The translations under genes and the position numbers were made by a program. The notes beneath the pieces are model-generated. The model saw only the letters and a program-made list of their open reading frames with translations. It was not told the DNA's origin and made no database searches. Source: Gracilaria gracilis (Eukaryota > Rhodophyta > Florideophyceae > Gracilariales > Gracilariaceae). Taken from it: a stretch of DNA of 64,000 bases. The stretch lies in assembly GCA_030374805.1 (NCBI GenBank), contig JARGSG010000017.1:558001-622000 (forward strand), read 5' to 3'. Positions 1-10,024 of this stretch are shown here, piece after piece. Numbering within the stretch: position 1 is the stretch's first letter; every line of letters begins with the position of its first letter.

Positions 1-3000
1 TGCTGCAGACGCCTCCAGTTTCACAATTTCAGACCCAAAATCCACCAAACCGGTGAGAACTATATGGGCTTCGAAAACATCCTCAACAACCTTCACAGCG
101 GTGCCATGAGGGGCGTCATCCTGGCCACTCACAAGAACGCTCACGGGACCGCAGGGAACTAGCGTTTGAACATATTCAGGAGTTATCTTAGCAGCCAGAT
201 CTGCGTTGGACGCAATAATTACAGCGCCCGGAGAACTGGCGGGTTTCAGTCCATACTCAGCTTTCAGGGCTCGAAGGGCCTGCACATTTTTCATTGTCGC
301 ATCCAGTGAAGCCTTAGCGTTCTCGAAGCGGCGGTTGCCGTTTGCAGTCGGATATGATGCAATGCAAATAGATTCGGGATTTGTCGGACCTGGTAAACGT
401 TGATATAACTCTTCAGTAACATACGGCATCATCGGATGTAGCATTCGAATACCTGCACTTAGGCATTCGAACAATACCATTCTGGCTGCAGTCTTCCGAG
501 TCTCATCCACACCTTTCATTGCCGGTTTTAGACCTTCAAGATAAATGCCGCATAATTCGTTCATCCAGAAGCTGTATGCAACGGCAACTGCGTCCCCAAG
601 ATTGAACGACAGGAATGCTTCGTTCATTTTTGCACATGCTTCGTTTAGACGAGATAGAATCCAAAGGTCCAATATTTCTCCTGCCTGAATAGCTTCTCCG
701 AGTCCTTCTGTGGAAAACACAAATGACTCCCCGAGATTGCTCAACGCAAACTTTGTGGCGTTCCAGAGTTTATTGCAAAAGTTCCTGTAGCCGATGACCC
801 TGCTCACATCAAGATTAATGTCCCCGCCTTGCGTCATGTAGGCCAACAACCCGATTCGGAGAGCATCTGCACCGCACTCTGGGATACCTTTAGGATAATC
901 CTCCTTTTGGTCAGCAACCGCACGCTTAACTTCATGTGGGGGAAGGTTGGAATTCTTAAATTTCTCTTGAAGACTCTTCAGTTCTGCGCCGTGGATAACT
1001 TCAAGAGGGTCTATAACATTCCCCAAGGACTTGGACATTTTGCGCCCCTTTTTGTCCCGTACAAGGGAGTGTAACATCACTGTCTTGAACGGAAGCTTCC
1101 CAGTTAGACCAATGCCCATCATGACCATGCGAGCAACCCAGAAGAATAAGATATCGTGACCAGTTTCCAAAACAGATGTTGGGTAGAAGGCCTCCAAGTC
1201 TTCTGTTTTCTCTGGCCATCCAAACACAGAGAATGGGAACAATCCTGAGGAGAACCAAGTGTCAAGAACGTCCTCGTCCTGCGTGAGAGTGATAAGATCT
1301 TCTTGGACGCCAAGCTCTTTCGAAGCCCTTTCCATGGCTTCAGCTTCTGTTCTTCCCACAACCCAAGCGCACTTCTTGGGATCTCCTTTAACAGAAGCTT
1401 CGTATGCCGGAATTCTATGTCCCCACCATAATTGACGGGAGATGCACCAGTCCCGGATGTTGTCCAGCCATCTATACCACACGTCTTTGAACTGGGCAGG
1501 AACAATTTCAAGCTCACCTTGTCGAGCAGCGTCCGCTGCTTTCTTCGCCAGATCTTCGCAGCTCACCCACCATTGAGGTAACAGCATCGGTTCAACAATG
1601 TCACCAGATCGGGAGCAGACGGGAAGGCTCATAGGATTGGGTTTCTTCCCGCGCAGCAAGCCACGTGCTTCGAGGGCTTTCTCAACTTCAACACGGGCCA
1701 CATACCTTTTCATTCCACAGAACTCACCGCCATTCTCGTTGACATCACCGTTCTTGTTGAAGATAGTGACCTCCGGAAGATTGTTGCGTCTACCGCACGC
1801 GAAATCATTTGGATCGTGTGCTGGAGTAATTTTCACAGCGCCAGTACCAAAAGACATGTCGACAAGTTCTCCATCGGCGATGATTGGCAACTTGCGATCC
1901 ACGAACGGGTGAGATATAGACCTGCCGATGAGGTGCTTGTAGCGCTCATCATCAGGATGCACAGCAACGCCAGTATCTCCAAGCATAGTTTCCAATCGAG
2001 TCGTCGCAACCTCTAGTTCTTCGTCTAAATCATCCACCTTATATGCGAAGTTAGTCAAAACGCCGAATTCAACCTCTTGTGCATGTCCTGGCACTTTGCG
2101 CTTCGTGAACGCATCAATCTCAATATTCTCCACCTCGATATCAGATATGGCGGTGTTCAGAGCGCTAGACCAATTGACTAACCTCGTATCACGATATATC
2201 AAACCGTCATCATAAAAGCGCACAAATGCCTCTTTGACAGCATTACTAAGTCTCTCGCTCATGGTAAACTCCTCTCGATCCCAATCAAGGGAGCTACCGA
2301 TTCTACGCAACTGGTGAACAATCTTACCACCGTACTCGTTTTTCCACTTCCAGACCTCATCAACAAAGGCTTCGCGACCCAAATCATACCGTGAAAGGTT
2401 GCGGAGTTTCTTCAATTGTTTCTCCACAACGACCTGAGTGGCAATTCCTGCATGATCAACACCAGGCAAATAAAGAGTAACCTTGCCATGCATACGATGA
2501 TATCGAGCCAAGGCGTCCTCAACAGCGCACATGAGTGCATGGCCCAAGTGCAGGCTTCCTGTAACATTTGGTGGAGGAATAACCATGATGAAAGCGTCTT
2601 CAGGACCCTTTCCTTTCATTTGCTCCGCGGAGGCATGAAAGAAGCCTTTTTTCTCCCACCATTCATACCAAGCAGCTTCCACAGCTCGCGGTTGATATGT
2701 GGGTGCCATAGACTTTGATAGGATCTTCTTCTCTCCTGGGGGTGTGTTATTGACGAAGACAGCGGCAGCATCAGCTTCGGCTTGAGCTTTGCTCTTGCGT
2801 TTCTTTTTCTCGGAGTTCGCATTGGCAGACTTTTGCACCGGTTGCCCCTTGGAGGCTGCCGCAGCGGCCTTAGCCGCCTTCTTGCGCTGTGAAATGAGCT
2901 GCTTTTCGAGTTTCTTGCGACGCGACTGAGAGAGATTTGCTTTCTCCGCGTCAGTCATTCCGGCGTATTGTTCCAAAGTTACAGGGGCTGGCGCCCCGTT

Positions 3001-3039
3001 AGGATTTGCATTGTTAGCCGCTGCAGCTGGTCCAGTCAT
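1..3039 (-). CDS. VARS: Valyl-tRNA synthetase, C-terminus cut by the window edge
   Basis: Class I aminoacyl-tRNA synthetase that charges tRNA-Val with valine in the cytosol and/or organelles. One open frame runs from an ATG at 3039 to the left edge (1013 codons, no stop), so only the last C-terminal coiled coil is missing. A Lys/Ala-rich N-terminal extension of about 100 residues comes first. The HIGH-type signature is HLGH (residues 164-167, preceded by PPNVTGSL) and the KMSKS loop is exact (667-671). Between them lies the CP1 editing insertion. The anticodon-binding helical domain follows. The start is firm: an in-frame stop lies upstream with no ATG between. There is no intron. It is divergent from the apyrase gene across about 650 bp. 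The N-terminus does not look like a classical organelle presequence; dual targeting cannot be judged. Confidence 0.96.
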   Translation of the reverse strand, partial: MTGPAAAANNANPNGAPAPVTLEQYAGMTDAEKANLSQSRRKKLEKQLISQRKKAAKAAAAASKGQPVQKSANANSEKKKRKSKAQAEADAAAVFVNNTPPGEKKILSKSMAPTYQPRAVEAAWYEWWEKKGFFHASAEQMKGKGPEDAFIMVIPPPNVTGSLHLGHALMCAVEDALARYHRMHGKVTLYLPGVDHAGIATQVVVEKQLKKLRNLSRYDLGREAFVDEVWKWKNEYGGKIVHQLRRIGSSLDWDREEFTMSERLSNAVKEAFVRFYDDGLIYRDTRLVNWSSALNTAISDIEVENIEIDAFTKRKVPGHAQEVEFGVLTNFAYKVDDLDEELEVATTRLETMLGDTGVAVHPDDERYKHLIGRSISHPFVDRKLPIIADGELVDMSFGTGAVKITPAHDPNDFACGRRNNLPEVTIFNKNGDVNENGGEFCGMKRYVARVEVEKALEARGLLRGKKPNPMSLPVCSRSGDIVEPMLLPQWWVSCEDLAKKAADAARQGELEIVPAQFKDVWYRWLDNIRDWCISRQLWWGHRIPAYEASVKGDPKKCAWVVGRTEAEAMERASKELGVQEDLITLTQDEDVLDTWFSSGLFPFSVFGWPEKTEDLEAFYPTSVLETGHDILFFWVARMVMMGIGLTGKLPFKTVMLHSLVRDKKGRKMSKSLGNVIDPLEVIHGAELKSLQEKFKNSNLPPHEVKRAVADQKEDYPKGIPECGADALRIGLLAYMTQGGDINLDVSRVIGYRNFCNKLWNATKFALSNLGESFVFSTEGLGEAIQAGEILDLWILSRLNEACAKMNEAFLSFNLGDAVAVAYSFWMNELCGIYLEGLKPAMKGVDETRKTAARMVLFECLSAGIRMLHPMMPYVTEELYQRLPGPTNPESICIASYPTANGNRRFENAKASLDATMKNVQALRALKAEYGLKPASSPGAVIIASNADLAAKITPEYVQTLVPCGPVSVLVSGQDDAPHGTAVKVVEDVFEAHIVLTGLVDFGSEIVKLEASAA

Positions 3040-3690
3040 AATGGAAGCTACTAATGGTGAGATCGAAGACGGAAATTGTTGAGTTAGAAGAAAAAGGGTC
3101 AAACTGGATAGCAGAAGAGCTTCAAGTTAACTAAGTCCGGTGCTTTCAAAGGCAGCCGACGGTGAAACGCAGGAACGCGAGTGGACGAAGGGGGATGGAG
3201 CGCGACGAGCTATCGAAGTGATCCATACGACGCCTTCCGCTGCATGCACATGGGAAACGGAGAGAGCTGACGTCACAGCCTTCGCCGTCGGCGACCGGCC
3301 CAAATTTATCAACAAAACCAGAAGGCGTGCCGCAGCGTATGCGCTGTGCCAGCCGTGCCATGACGGAGCCCGCGGTGTGCACAATTTGCTTGTTCGCTAT
3401 CAAATTGAACGCGTTTCACACCAGTCGTGTGGCTCAACGCTTCTGATCAAATTACTTTCCACGGCGATCCCCGTCAGCCATGTACGACGGTACCAACGGT
3501 AAGATACGCGCCAGAGTTGCCGCCAGTCTCTGGCCCTCTTCCTCACCAACCCTCTTTGCTCGACCACCCGTTTAAGCAAGCACGTCCGGAACCGCACTAA
3601 CTCAAACTGTAACCTTCTCCTCACTTCTCGCGGATCTCCCTTTCCTTCGGCCACCGTTCTCGTATCCTTTCTCACTTGCACCTCTCCACT
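3040..3690. promoter_or_regulatory. Divergent intergenic region, VARS / apyrase
   Basis: This 650-bp spacer must hold both promoters. No clear TATA box is seen. An exact copy of the 11-mer TACCAACGGTA (3491-3501) lies about 190 bp upstream of the apyrase ATG. The same 11-mer recurs in two other intergenic regions of the island. The last 150 bp before the apyrase are pyrimidine-rich. Confidence 0.4.
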
Positions 3691-5190
3691 ATGCCGCAGA
3701 ACACCGTGCGTCGCAGGCGTGGAAACAAGCAGACTTCATCAGTGCAGAAAACGGTTGAATCCACGGACTCCTCTACTGCCCCTCAAGAGATTGAAAGTCG
3801 ACCTAAGACGGTACCGGAACTCTTAGAAGAAGAGAATGCCTCTTGCAAGAACTTTATGGGGCTGGCCGCCCTCGCTTGCCTCTTGTTCATTCACATGCTT
3901 CAGAACACAACACTTCCGCCATCTGGACGTGTCTATGCCGTCATGATAGATGCTGGCTCTACTGGTACTAGAGCGCAAGTCTTCTCATTTCGTTTCAATT
4001 CTACTGAGAAACGCTTGACTTTGCAAAGTACCGCTATGTTTTCGCAGAACAAGAGTATTGACGTGTTGGCTTCTGGTACGTCACCCAAGCAATTCTTCAG
4101 GCCTTTGCTTGACAAACTTAAAAAGGCTGTCCCGGGAATGAGGCGAAGGAAGAGAACCCCAATTGCACTTCACGCAACAGCTGGTTTGCGGTTGCTCGGC
4201 GAAGAGAAAGCAGAAAAAGCGCTTGACATAGCTCGTTCTGCTCTCAATTCCACTGATTTTTTGTTCAAAGACGATTGGGTTTCAGTTTTGTCTGAAAGTG
4301 ACGAAGCTAACTATGCGTGGGTCACTACTAACTATCTTCTTGGTAACCTTGACCCGGGAAGTGATGAAAAGGAGTACGTCGGGGCTTTGGAGCTCGGAGG
4401 GGCCAGTATGCAAATTGTATTTCATGATAACGGAGATATCGAAGACTACATTACGAGCCCTCCTGAACCAGAGGACTCATTCGAGGCAGACGTCGCAGAG
4501 CAGAAGGGAACTTTCCCGGCTTCAGAGACCCATGTTGATGTATTCGGCCAAAGACACAAGCTTCATGCTCGGAATCATCTTGGGCTTGGTTTAGTCAACT
4601 TCAAGAAGAAGTTGTATGGCATCTTCGATCATGAGGGTGTTTTGGAAGAAGGGAACCCCTGCTTTCGGATTGGTCAGAAGTTCAAGAAAAAGAAGTTGCA
4701 AATCGAGAACCCCAGCGGCAAAGAATCAAAAATGGTGACTATTGTTGGAGACGGTGATTTTGGAAGATGTGTGGCAAGTTCAGAGATTGCGATATCCTCC
4801 TACAGTCGTCTGAACGACAAACGCAGTCATCTCCCAGACGGCAGCAATTTCTATGCTTTCGCGTACTTCTATGACAAGACTGTTAAATTTGGACTAAGTT
4901 CGAAACTGTCGAAGAAGGAAATGATAGAGAAAGGAAAACAGTTGTGTGAGAAGAAGAGACGAGATGGGCCAGTGGACTTCGATGAGTCTTGCGTCGAATT
5001 TTCGTACATCTTTGCCGTGATGAAGATTCTCACTGATGATTTCTCGGAATCTAAGTCTGGTGTGACTTTTGAACAGTATGTAAATGGACATATGTTGGGA
5101 TGGGCTCTAGGTGCTGTTCTTGATACACTTCAGCCAGACGTCATCGCAAAGCAAATTGCTGTGGAATCGGAATCATTACTAATGACATAA
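3691..5190 (+). CDS. GDA1/CD39-family apyrase (nucleoside di/triphosphatase), membrane anchored
   Basis: Hydrolyses nucleoside tri- and/or diphosphates in the Golgi lumen or outside the cell, as CD39/GDA1 enzymes do. The first ATG is at 3691 (499 aa); the frame is open a few codons further upstream but without an ATG. A basic N-terminus (RRRR near residue 7) precedes one hydrophobic segment at about residues 55-70, giving a type II membrane topology. The apyrase conserved regions appear in order: ACR1 DAGSTGTRAQ (87-96), ACR2 ATAGLRLL, ACR3 around SDEANYAWV, and ACR4 ELGGASMQIVF. The length fits the family. There is no intron. The gene converges on the next one with 220 bp between stops. Substrate preference and compartment cannot be read from the sequence. 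Confidence 0.92.
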   Translation: MPQNTVRRRRGNKQTSSVQKTVESTDSSTAPQEIESRPKTVPELLEEENASCKNFMGLAALACLLFIHMLQNTTLPPSGRVYAVMIDAGSTGTRAQVFSFRFNSTEKRLTLQSTAMFSQNKSIDVLASGTSPKQFFRPLLDKLKKAVPGMRRRKRTPIALHATAGLRLLGEEKAEKALDIARSALNSTDFLFKDDWVSVLSESDEANYAWVTTNYLLGNLDPGSDEKEYVGALELGGASMQIVFHDNGDIEDYITSPPEPEDSFEADVAEQKGTFPASETHVDVFGQRHKLHARNHLGLGLVNFKKKLYGIFDHEGVLEEGNPCFRIGQKFKKKKLQIENPSGKESKMVTIVGDGDFGRCVASSEIAISSYSRLNDKRSHLPDGSNFYAFAYFYDKTVKFGLSSKLSKKEMIEKGKQLCEKKRRDGPVDFDESCVEFSYIFAVMKILTDDFSESKSGVTFEQYVNGHMLGWALGAVLDTLQPDVIAKQIAVESESLLMT

Positions 5191-5410
5191 CTCATCTTTA
5201 AACTAAAGTCGTAATCTACCACATTCGTTTTACAGTGTACTTGCCACACGGACCAGGAACGATTCCCCACCTTTTTCGAGGTATTATGACTGGAAGCTGA
5301 AGAACTTCGCCTCCGTCCAGTTGATAAATAGATGGATGACCGACTCAACAATATAATACTCGTGCGATACTCCAATTCCTGTCCCCGTTCTCATGCATAC
5401 CATGGCAACG

Positions 5411-6229
5411 TTAGTCAGTGATTTCACCTGATCTCCCCTCACCCTCGCTGTCGCTGGAGATTACCTCCAAATCGCTCCCACTGTCACTATTGTCGGTATT
5501 TTCTTCAGGTTCCCTCTCATCACCACTTGACATATTCCTGCTGTCACTACAACTCAGTGAGTCTCCATAGTCCAAGATACTACTGTCGAAATCGGCGAAA
5601 TCTTCTTCAAGATATTGATCTTCCCCCTTCAAAAGAACGCCTATCAGTGCTATAAATCCAATTGCAACGACAACTGCGAGCGCCACACCTGCAGCCCATC
5701 CAGGGGTGGAACCGGTAGCGGAAACTATTGAACCACTTCGCGGGGCAGCCACATTCCTTCCAGAAATTATATCAACCCCTTCCGGGATGCTGTCTTCTTC
5801 GTCGCGTAAACAACGAAGTAGATTACCTCTGCTGAGATATTCATCCAACACCCCAGGAAACTCTAGAGATTCAGCTTCTGATACAATGCAAAAGTACTGA
5901 ACTTGAACCTGTGAAGGTGTGAATCTGTCAACACTGAAAGCTCCCCAATTTGATGCGTTGGTGGCTGTGTTGGAAGACATGCATCGAATCAGAATGTTAT
6001 TGATTCGCTCAGACAAACTGAAGTTCTCCAAGATGAGGCTCAGCTCTATTCTTGCTGCTCGGTCTGGTTGTTCGGGAAGCTTCGAAACATAACCTGGGTC
6101 ATCTTCAGACTTTCCCTCTGGCCTTCCCGATTGTAAGCCAATCTCCCTTTGGGCACCAACAAATTTCAATGGATGCGAACATGGAATAACAATAAGGATA
6201 GACAACGCCACAACATAGGAAGCTTTCAT
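5411..6229 (-). CDS. Unrecognised secreted/type I membrane protein with acidic tail
   Basis: No family recognised. I start it at the ATG at 6229 (272 aa) because the frame upstream has only a non-ATG start and this ATG gives a good signal peptide: MKAS, then a hydrophobic core through about residue 18. The luminal part has a few Cys and an Asn-x-Ser/Thr site. One transmembrane segment of about 23 residues (Ala/Val/Ile-rich, beginning near PGWAAG) follows at roughly 175-200. The cytoplasmic tail is highly acidic and Ser-rich (for example SDSEGEG), which looks like casein kinase 2 substrate sequence. It faces the apyrase tail-to-tail. The layout suggests a small type I receptor or cargo-type membrane protein, but function is unknown. 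Confidence 0.7.
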   Translation of the reverse strand: MKASYVVALSILIVIPCSHPLKFVGAQREIGLQSGRPEGKSEDDPGYVSKLPEQPDRAARIELSLILENFSLSERINNILIRCMSSNTATNASNWGAFSVDRFTPSQVQVQYFCIVSEAESLEFPGVLDEYLSRGNLLRCLRDEEDSIPEGVDIISGRNVAAPRSGSIVSATGSTPGWAAGVALAVVVAIGFIALIGVLLKGEDQYLEEDFADFDSSILDYGDSLSCSDSRNMSSGDEREPEENTDNSDSGSDLEVISSDSEGEGRSGEITD

Positions 6230-6675
6230 TTCAGCTGTTCTAGACAGTGATATGGACAAGTAAGAAGGATATTGAGGAGTCCAAGTTTGCTTGTCACGTA
6301 ATCTGACTTGGACCGAATTGTCGTTTGCTTCCTCAACGGCAATAAAACTCTTGGCTCAGGCGTGTCAGAGCATCCTGTTTACACAAGTAGTCTCGGCAAC
6401 TCTTTGTCAGTTTCGTTTAATCCTACTATTTTACAAAGTCTTTATCTTTCGCAACTAATGCATTATCCTTTTATTGTCCTCGAAAGGTGTAGGGGTATTC
6501 TTCGGCCGAACATCTGTTACAAATCCACACGTAAGACCCTACACTAGACTTGGAGTTTCCCTCTGCCAGTCTTCAAATTTCCGAAGGAAAAGCTTTCAGA
6601 ATATAGAAGTTGGACCTCAGAACTGGACAGAGAAACGCGTTGCATATCCTAGCGAAGAAAGAGCCATTCTCCAAT
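6230..6675. other. Intergenic, 446 bp, nothing recognised
   Basis: The spacer between two minus-strand genes should hold the promoter of the membrane-protein gene and the 3' end of the secreted paralogue. No conserved motif or repeat was noticed. Confidence 0.4.
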
Positions 6676-7665
6676 TTAAGGTGGCACAGGAATTCCGTTC
6701 AGATTGATAGTGAATGATGCAGTTCCTCCCACGCTAAACCCGTTTGAGTCCAGCGTCCCAATCATCCCATGCTGCGGGGGATCAGTCCACAAATACTCAA
6801 ACTGATATCCAGGAGATTGTATTTCCACGCCGTACATTCCAGTTACGTTGGAGAATGTAACTCGAATCCCATTCCCATTCCTCTCCAAAGGAGTGACACA
6901 CCACCCATCAGACAAATTGTCAACGTACACATGGACGGCATTCAAAGTAGTTGCCGGACCTCCAAGGCATTCCCCAGTATCATCGCACGCTCTCCACGAC
7001 AACACCTGCCCGTTGAGACCCTCTATCTCAACGGAAGTGGAAGCCGTTCCAAGTCCGTCAGAAGGGAGATGATATCCGTTGTAAATCGCACATAAGAATG
7101 TTTCATTTCTATCTGCATTCTCGTACACTCGCACATGGATAAATCTGTTCTTCAGTCGCAAGTAGGTTGGCCACATTCCATGCATGCTGACGTTGGAAGA
7201 GATGATATCAGCCGTGTCTACGAATTCCGTTATGTTATACATGTGTGAAACTGAAGCTGGTCCGAATTGTAGCTGACGGTACTCCGCAGGTTGTGGGGGC
7301 AAGTTTTCAACTGGTAGTTCTCCCGTTCTTCTGACACATTGTATGTTTTGACTCATGACACAGGGAACAGTCGCACCTAGCTCCAAGGCATTCGGAAGAC
7401 TTCCATTGCTCGCAATGTTATGAGAGCACGTCTCAATAGTACACAAGTTTGTTCCAGTACAGTCACATGTCATTCCACTTTGGCTACATTGGTTCACAGA
7501 GCATATACCATCAGAAACCGTACGTAAGCATTTACCTGGCTCGGGAACCTGAGAACAAGCGCAATGGGTACTATTGTAAACGCATGGGGCGGAGCTTTGG
7601 CCTTTCACAACGATGAACATCACCGAGAACAGCGCGCAATATACGGCAAAAGCACGGAAACTCAT
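6676..7665 (-). CDS. Secreted Cys-rich protein, paralogue 1
   Basis: Predicted secreted glycoprotein of 329 aa; family not recognised. A signal peptide (MSFRAFAVYC... ending near VKGQ) is followed by about 65 residues with many Cys, including CACSQVPEPGKC and CDCTG. This part reads like a small disulfide-rich module. A longer C-terminal part looks like a beta-rich fold (YLWTDPPQHGM, DGWCVTPLE). Several N-glycosylation sequons are present (YNST, YNIT, RNET, DNLS, SNVT). The start ATG at 7665 is sound. It is a close, full-length paralogue of the plus-strand gene at 12643-13644, with a block-by-block match and the same Cys pattern. An extracellular-matrix or defence role is possible but not shown. 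Confidence 0.85.
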   Translation of the reverse strand: MSFRAFAVYCALFSVMFIVVKGQSSAPCVYNSTHCACSQVPEPGKCLRTVSDGICSVNQCSQSGMTCDCTGTNLCTIETCSHNIASNGSLPNALELGATVPCVMSQNIQCVRRTGELPVENLPPQPAEYRQLQFGPASVSHMYNITEFVDTADIISSNVSMHGMWPTYLRLKNRFIHVRVYENADRNETFLCAIYNGYHLPSDGLGTASTSVEIEGLNGQVLSWRACDDTGECLGGPATTLNAVHVYVDNLSDGWCVTPLERNGNGIRVTFSNVTGMYGVEIQSPGYQFEYLWTDPPQHGMIGTLDSNGFSVGGTASFTINLNGIPVPP

Positions 7666-8602
7666 AGTTGAAGTGTGCTATACGCAGCTGACTAGGTAGT
7701 GGGTTGGTTGAGAGGTGAGAAACCCCAGAGCCTTTCGAGCGGCAATAGGTATACCTTGAGATCTACTTATGTTGAAGTGGTTTAGTTTGGCGTCGTTTCG
7801 TTTGTGCGGAACATTGGAATTAGTTGGCATGGATCATTTGATTCAACTTGACCAGTTAGACCTGCATACTTAATGTGCGTACAACGTAAACATACCTTCG
7901 CCCTTGAAATATGCGCCATACCTGCGGCAATTCAAAGTTCTCCAAGGAGTTAAACGCTCAACGAACATGCCATGTTACTGTGCTAAATGGTCATGAGTCA
8001 CGACGCGTGAGGGAAACTGTCCGCATAGATATATGGCAGTCGCTTTGTACCAAAACACTTTCTTGGATTTCCATCAAAAGTCGCCTAACCTTGATAGAGG
8101 AATGCATCCTGTCCTGGTGTACCTGATTTCGATCCGAGTGAGGTCGGTCAAAGCGAAAAGAGTGTCTATGTAGTCGGAATTCCTCTGGAGGCCAAAAACA
8201 GACAAGCCGTTCTCGATTTCTGATGTAGTGAGAAAGAGAATTCATGATAGTAGCATCTTTCAAGGTTCAGTTCAGGGTTTTGGAACGAGCATCGTCCGGA
8301 TAATTGGGACTCGACTCCTTCTCATAATGTACCAACGGTAGCAACTCTTTGAGTTGTGAGTTGTGTGGTGCTACATTTCACATACAGTACATGCTTGTTC
8401 GGGACGAGGAAATTAGTCGAAAATCCGAAACGATAGATACTTTGTGGGAGTCGCTGGTGTTTAACAACGGTACCAATTAAGGGGTTTTGCTTCTGGCTAA
8501 AAGGCAGGAAAGAGCTCCGCGTCGAAGCGCAAGTTTTCTCGGAAGGCAATGACCCCGAGTGCAAGTGGTCGCAACACTATCCTCCGACTCTGACGACGAA
8601 CC
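7666..8602. promoter_or_regulatory. Divergent intergenic region with two CAACGGTA motifs
   Basis: This 937-bp spacer holds the 5' regions of secreted paralogue 1 and the BASS gene. It contains an exact TACCAACGGTA (8330-8340) and a second CAACGGTA (8465-8472), the latter 138 bp upstream of the BASS ATG. No gene is recognised here. Confidence 0.4.
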
Positions 8603-10024
8603 ATGCCAATAATTCGCATTTCACCCATTTGTTTTACTGCAAAGAAATCAGAAGGAGATATCAAAGTCAGGCATGAAGTCAGCGTATCATATATTGTTTC
8701 TTCCCCATCAGTGCATTTCAAAACTCAAAGGGCATTGCCTCGAAACTCACTTTCTTTGAGAAGCAAGACTTTTCTTGGATTGCGAAGGCAATGGAATGTC
8801 TTTCAGATTCGAAGGAGGTGTTTCGTTTACGGTGCTGAGGTAGGAAGGGTATCCGTACCCATCTCGGCTGTAGACCGTTCGCCTCTCTCGCCGAAGATTT
8901 CTTCAATTGCGTCTGAACCTGCTGGAGGAAAAGGGCCGCTGGGTGCCGAGTTTCTTGCTCTGTCTGGAACCCTGGCGACATTAGTTGGACTAACGTCCGT
9001 ACTTCCTCTTGTTGCAGGATACAGTTCAAAGCTCGTTTTCGGTGGGAAAGTGTCAAAAGCCATCTTGGTTGCCCTATCATCGTTTGCTCACGGAACCCTC
9101 CTATCCAGATTTGATTTATCGAAAGCGGGAAGTGTGAAATTGACTCTTGTGTTCAGTCTTCTTACGCGTTTCATATGCTCTCCGATTCTGTCGCACTCCG
9201 TAGCAATCGCGGGGTATGCTCTGTTCAAGCTTAGCAGCGCGAAAACTGCTGCGGCCGCGGCTGCGGCGGCTGCAGCAGCCGTTAGCGATCCTGTCACTGT
9301 GAAAGCAACAGCAGAAAGTCTTTCGCTGCCGGCCGGAGTTCTTTCTTCTTTATTCTTGCTTTCAACGACACCTGTGGGCTTTTCACCTTCGGCTGCAATG
9401 CTATCAATGCACATCCACACCACTTTGTTTGCTATTCTTTCCGCCCTCACTCTGATTTTATTCCCGCTACTGCCATGTATCTCACATGTGGTGAATGTGT
9501 GGGCGCATCGTTCTGCGTTTTTAAACATTGGAGGAATCTTACCACAGGTTGCCCCTCCTCCGAACCTACTATTGTTGTTAATAACGACTACAATACCATT
9601 TCTAGCAGGAATTCTTATCAACAAGATTATTCCCAAGCGCTTGGGAGCAAGATCTGGTTTGATAGCACTTCCACTAGCGTGGGTATCTTCGCTTCTGTTA
9701 GTTGCTTCTGCTGTGCAAGACGTCGCACAAGGTAGCATTACCGGCCTCGTGGGAAGCATAGGATTGAGTGGTGGAGTCGCGCTAATGATGTGGTTGTTGG
9801 GTCGCGGATTAGGTTCAGTGCTGCTTTTAGATGAGCGAGCCAAACGGACACTTGTTTTGTATCTATGTACACAGGGTGCAGTGGTCGGAATAGGCGTTTC
9901 ACCGCCAGGTTTTTCTTCGGCTCCGCACGTAGCATCGGCACTCGTTGGTTTTATACTTTCTTTTTGCATGGCTCAGATCTGGAGCCACGTTGTCATTCGA
10001 AGGAGCAGAGATGTTATTTTGTAG
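8603..10024 (+). CDS. BASS-type (bile acid:sodium symporter family) membrane transporter, probably organelle targeted
   Basis: 473 aa. The first 80-100 residues are basic and Ser-rich with Arg clusters and few acids (FQIRRRCF), like an organelle presequence. About nine or ten hydrophobic segments follow. Three parts match the BASS fold: the early GLTSVLPL block; LPAGVLSSLFLLSTTPVGFS, at the place of the family's CCPGG-type crossover helix; and LDERAKRTLVLYLCTQG, at the place of the DEAQRRTLAIEVGMQN-type block. Plastid BASS proteins in plants carry pyruvate, glucosinolate precursors or glycolate; the substrate here cannot be told. An 11-residue poly-Ala run (about residues 214-224) sits between two membrane segments and is GCN-repeat encoded, so it may vary in length. 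The gene overlaps RNASEH2B tail-to-tail by 11 bp. Confidence 0.65.
   Translation: MPIIRISPICFTAKKSEGDIKVRHEVSVSYIVSSPSVHFKTQRALPRNSLSLRSKTFLGLRRQWNVFQIRRRCFVYGAEVGRVSVPISAVDRSPLSPKISSIASEPAGGKGPLGAEFLALSGTLATLVGLTSVLPLVAGYSSKLVFGGKVSKAILVALSSFAHGTLLSRFDLSKAGSVKLTLVFSLLTRFICSPILSHSVAIAGYALFKLSSAKTAAAAAAAAAAAVSDPVTVKATAESLSLPAGVLSSLFLLSTTPVGFSPSAAMLSMHIHTTLFAILSALTLILFPLLPCISHVVNVWAHRSAFLNIGGILPQVAPPPNLLLLLITTTIPFLAGILINKIIPKRLGARSGLIALPLAWVSSLLLVASAVQDVAQGSITGLVGSIGLSGGVALMMWLLGRGLGSVLLLDERAKRTLVLYLCTQGAVVGIGVSPPGFSSAPHVASALVGFILSFCMAQIWSHVVIRRSRDVIL

Noticed and set aside
9088-9969. Long minus-strand open frame (293 codons) with poly-Ala
   Set aside because: Antisense shadow of the BASS-like gene; its poly-Ala comes from the same GC-rich repeat read backwards.
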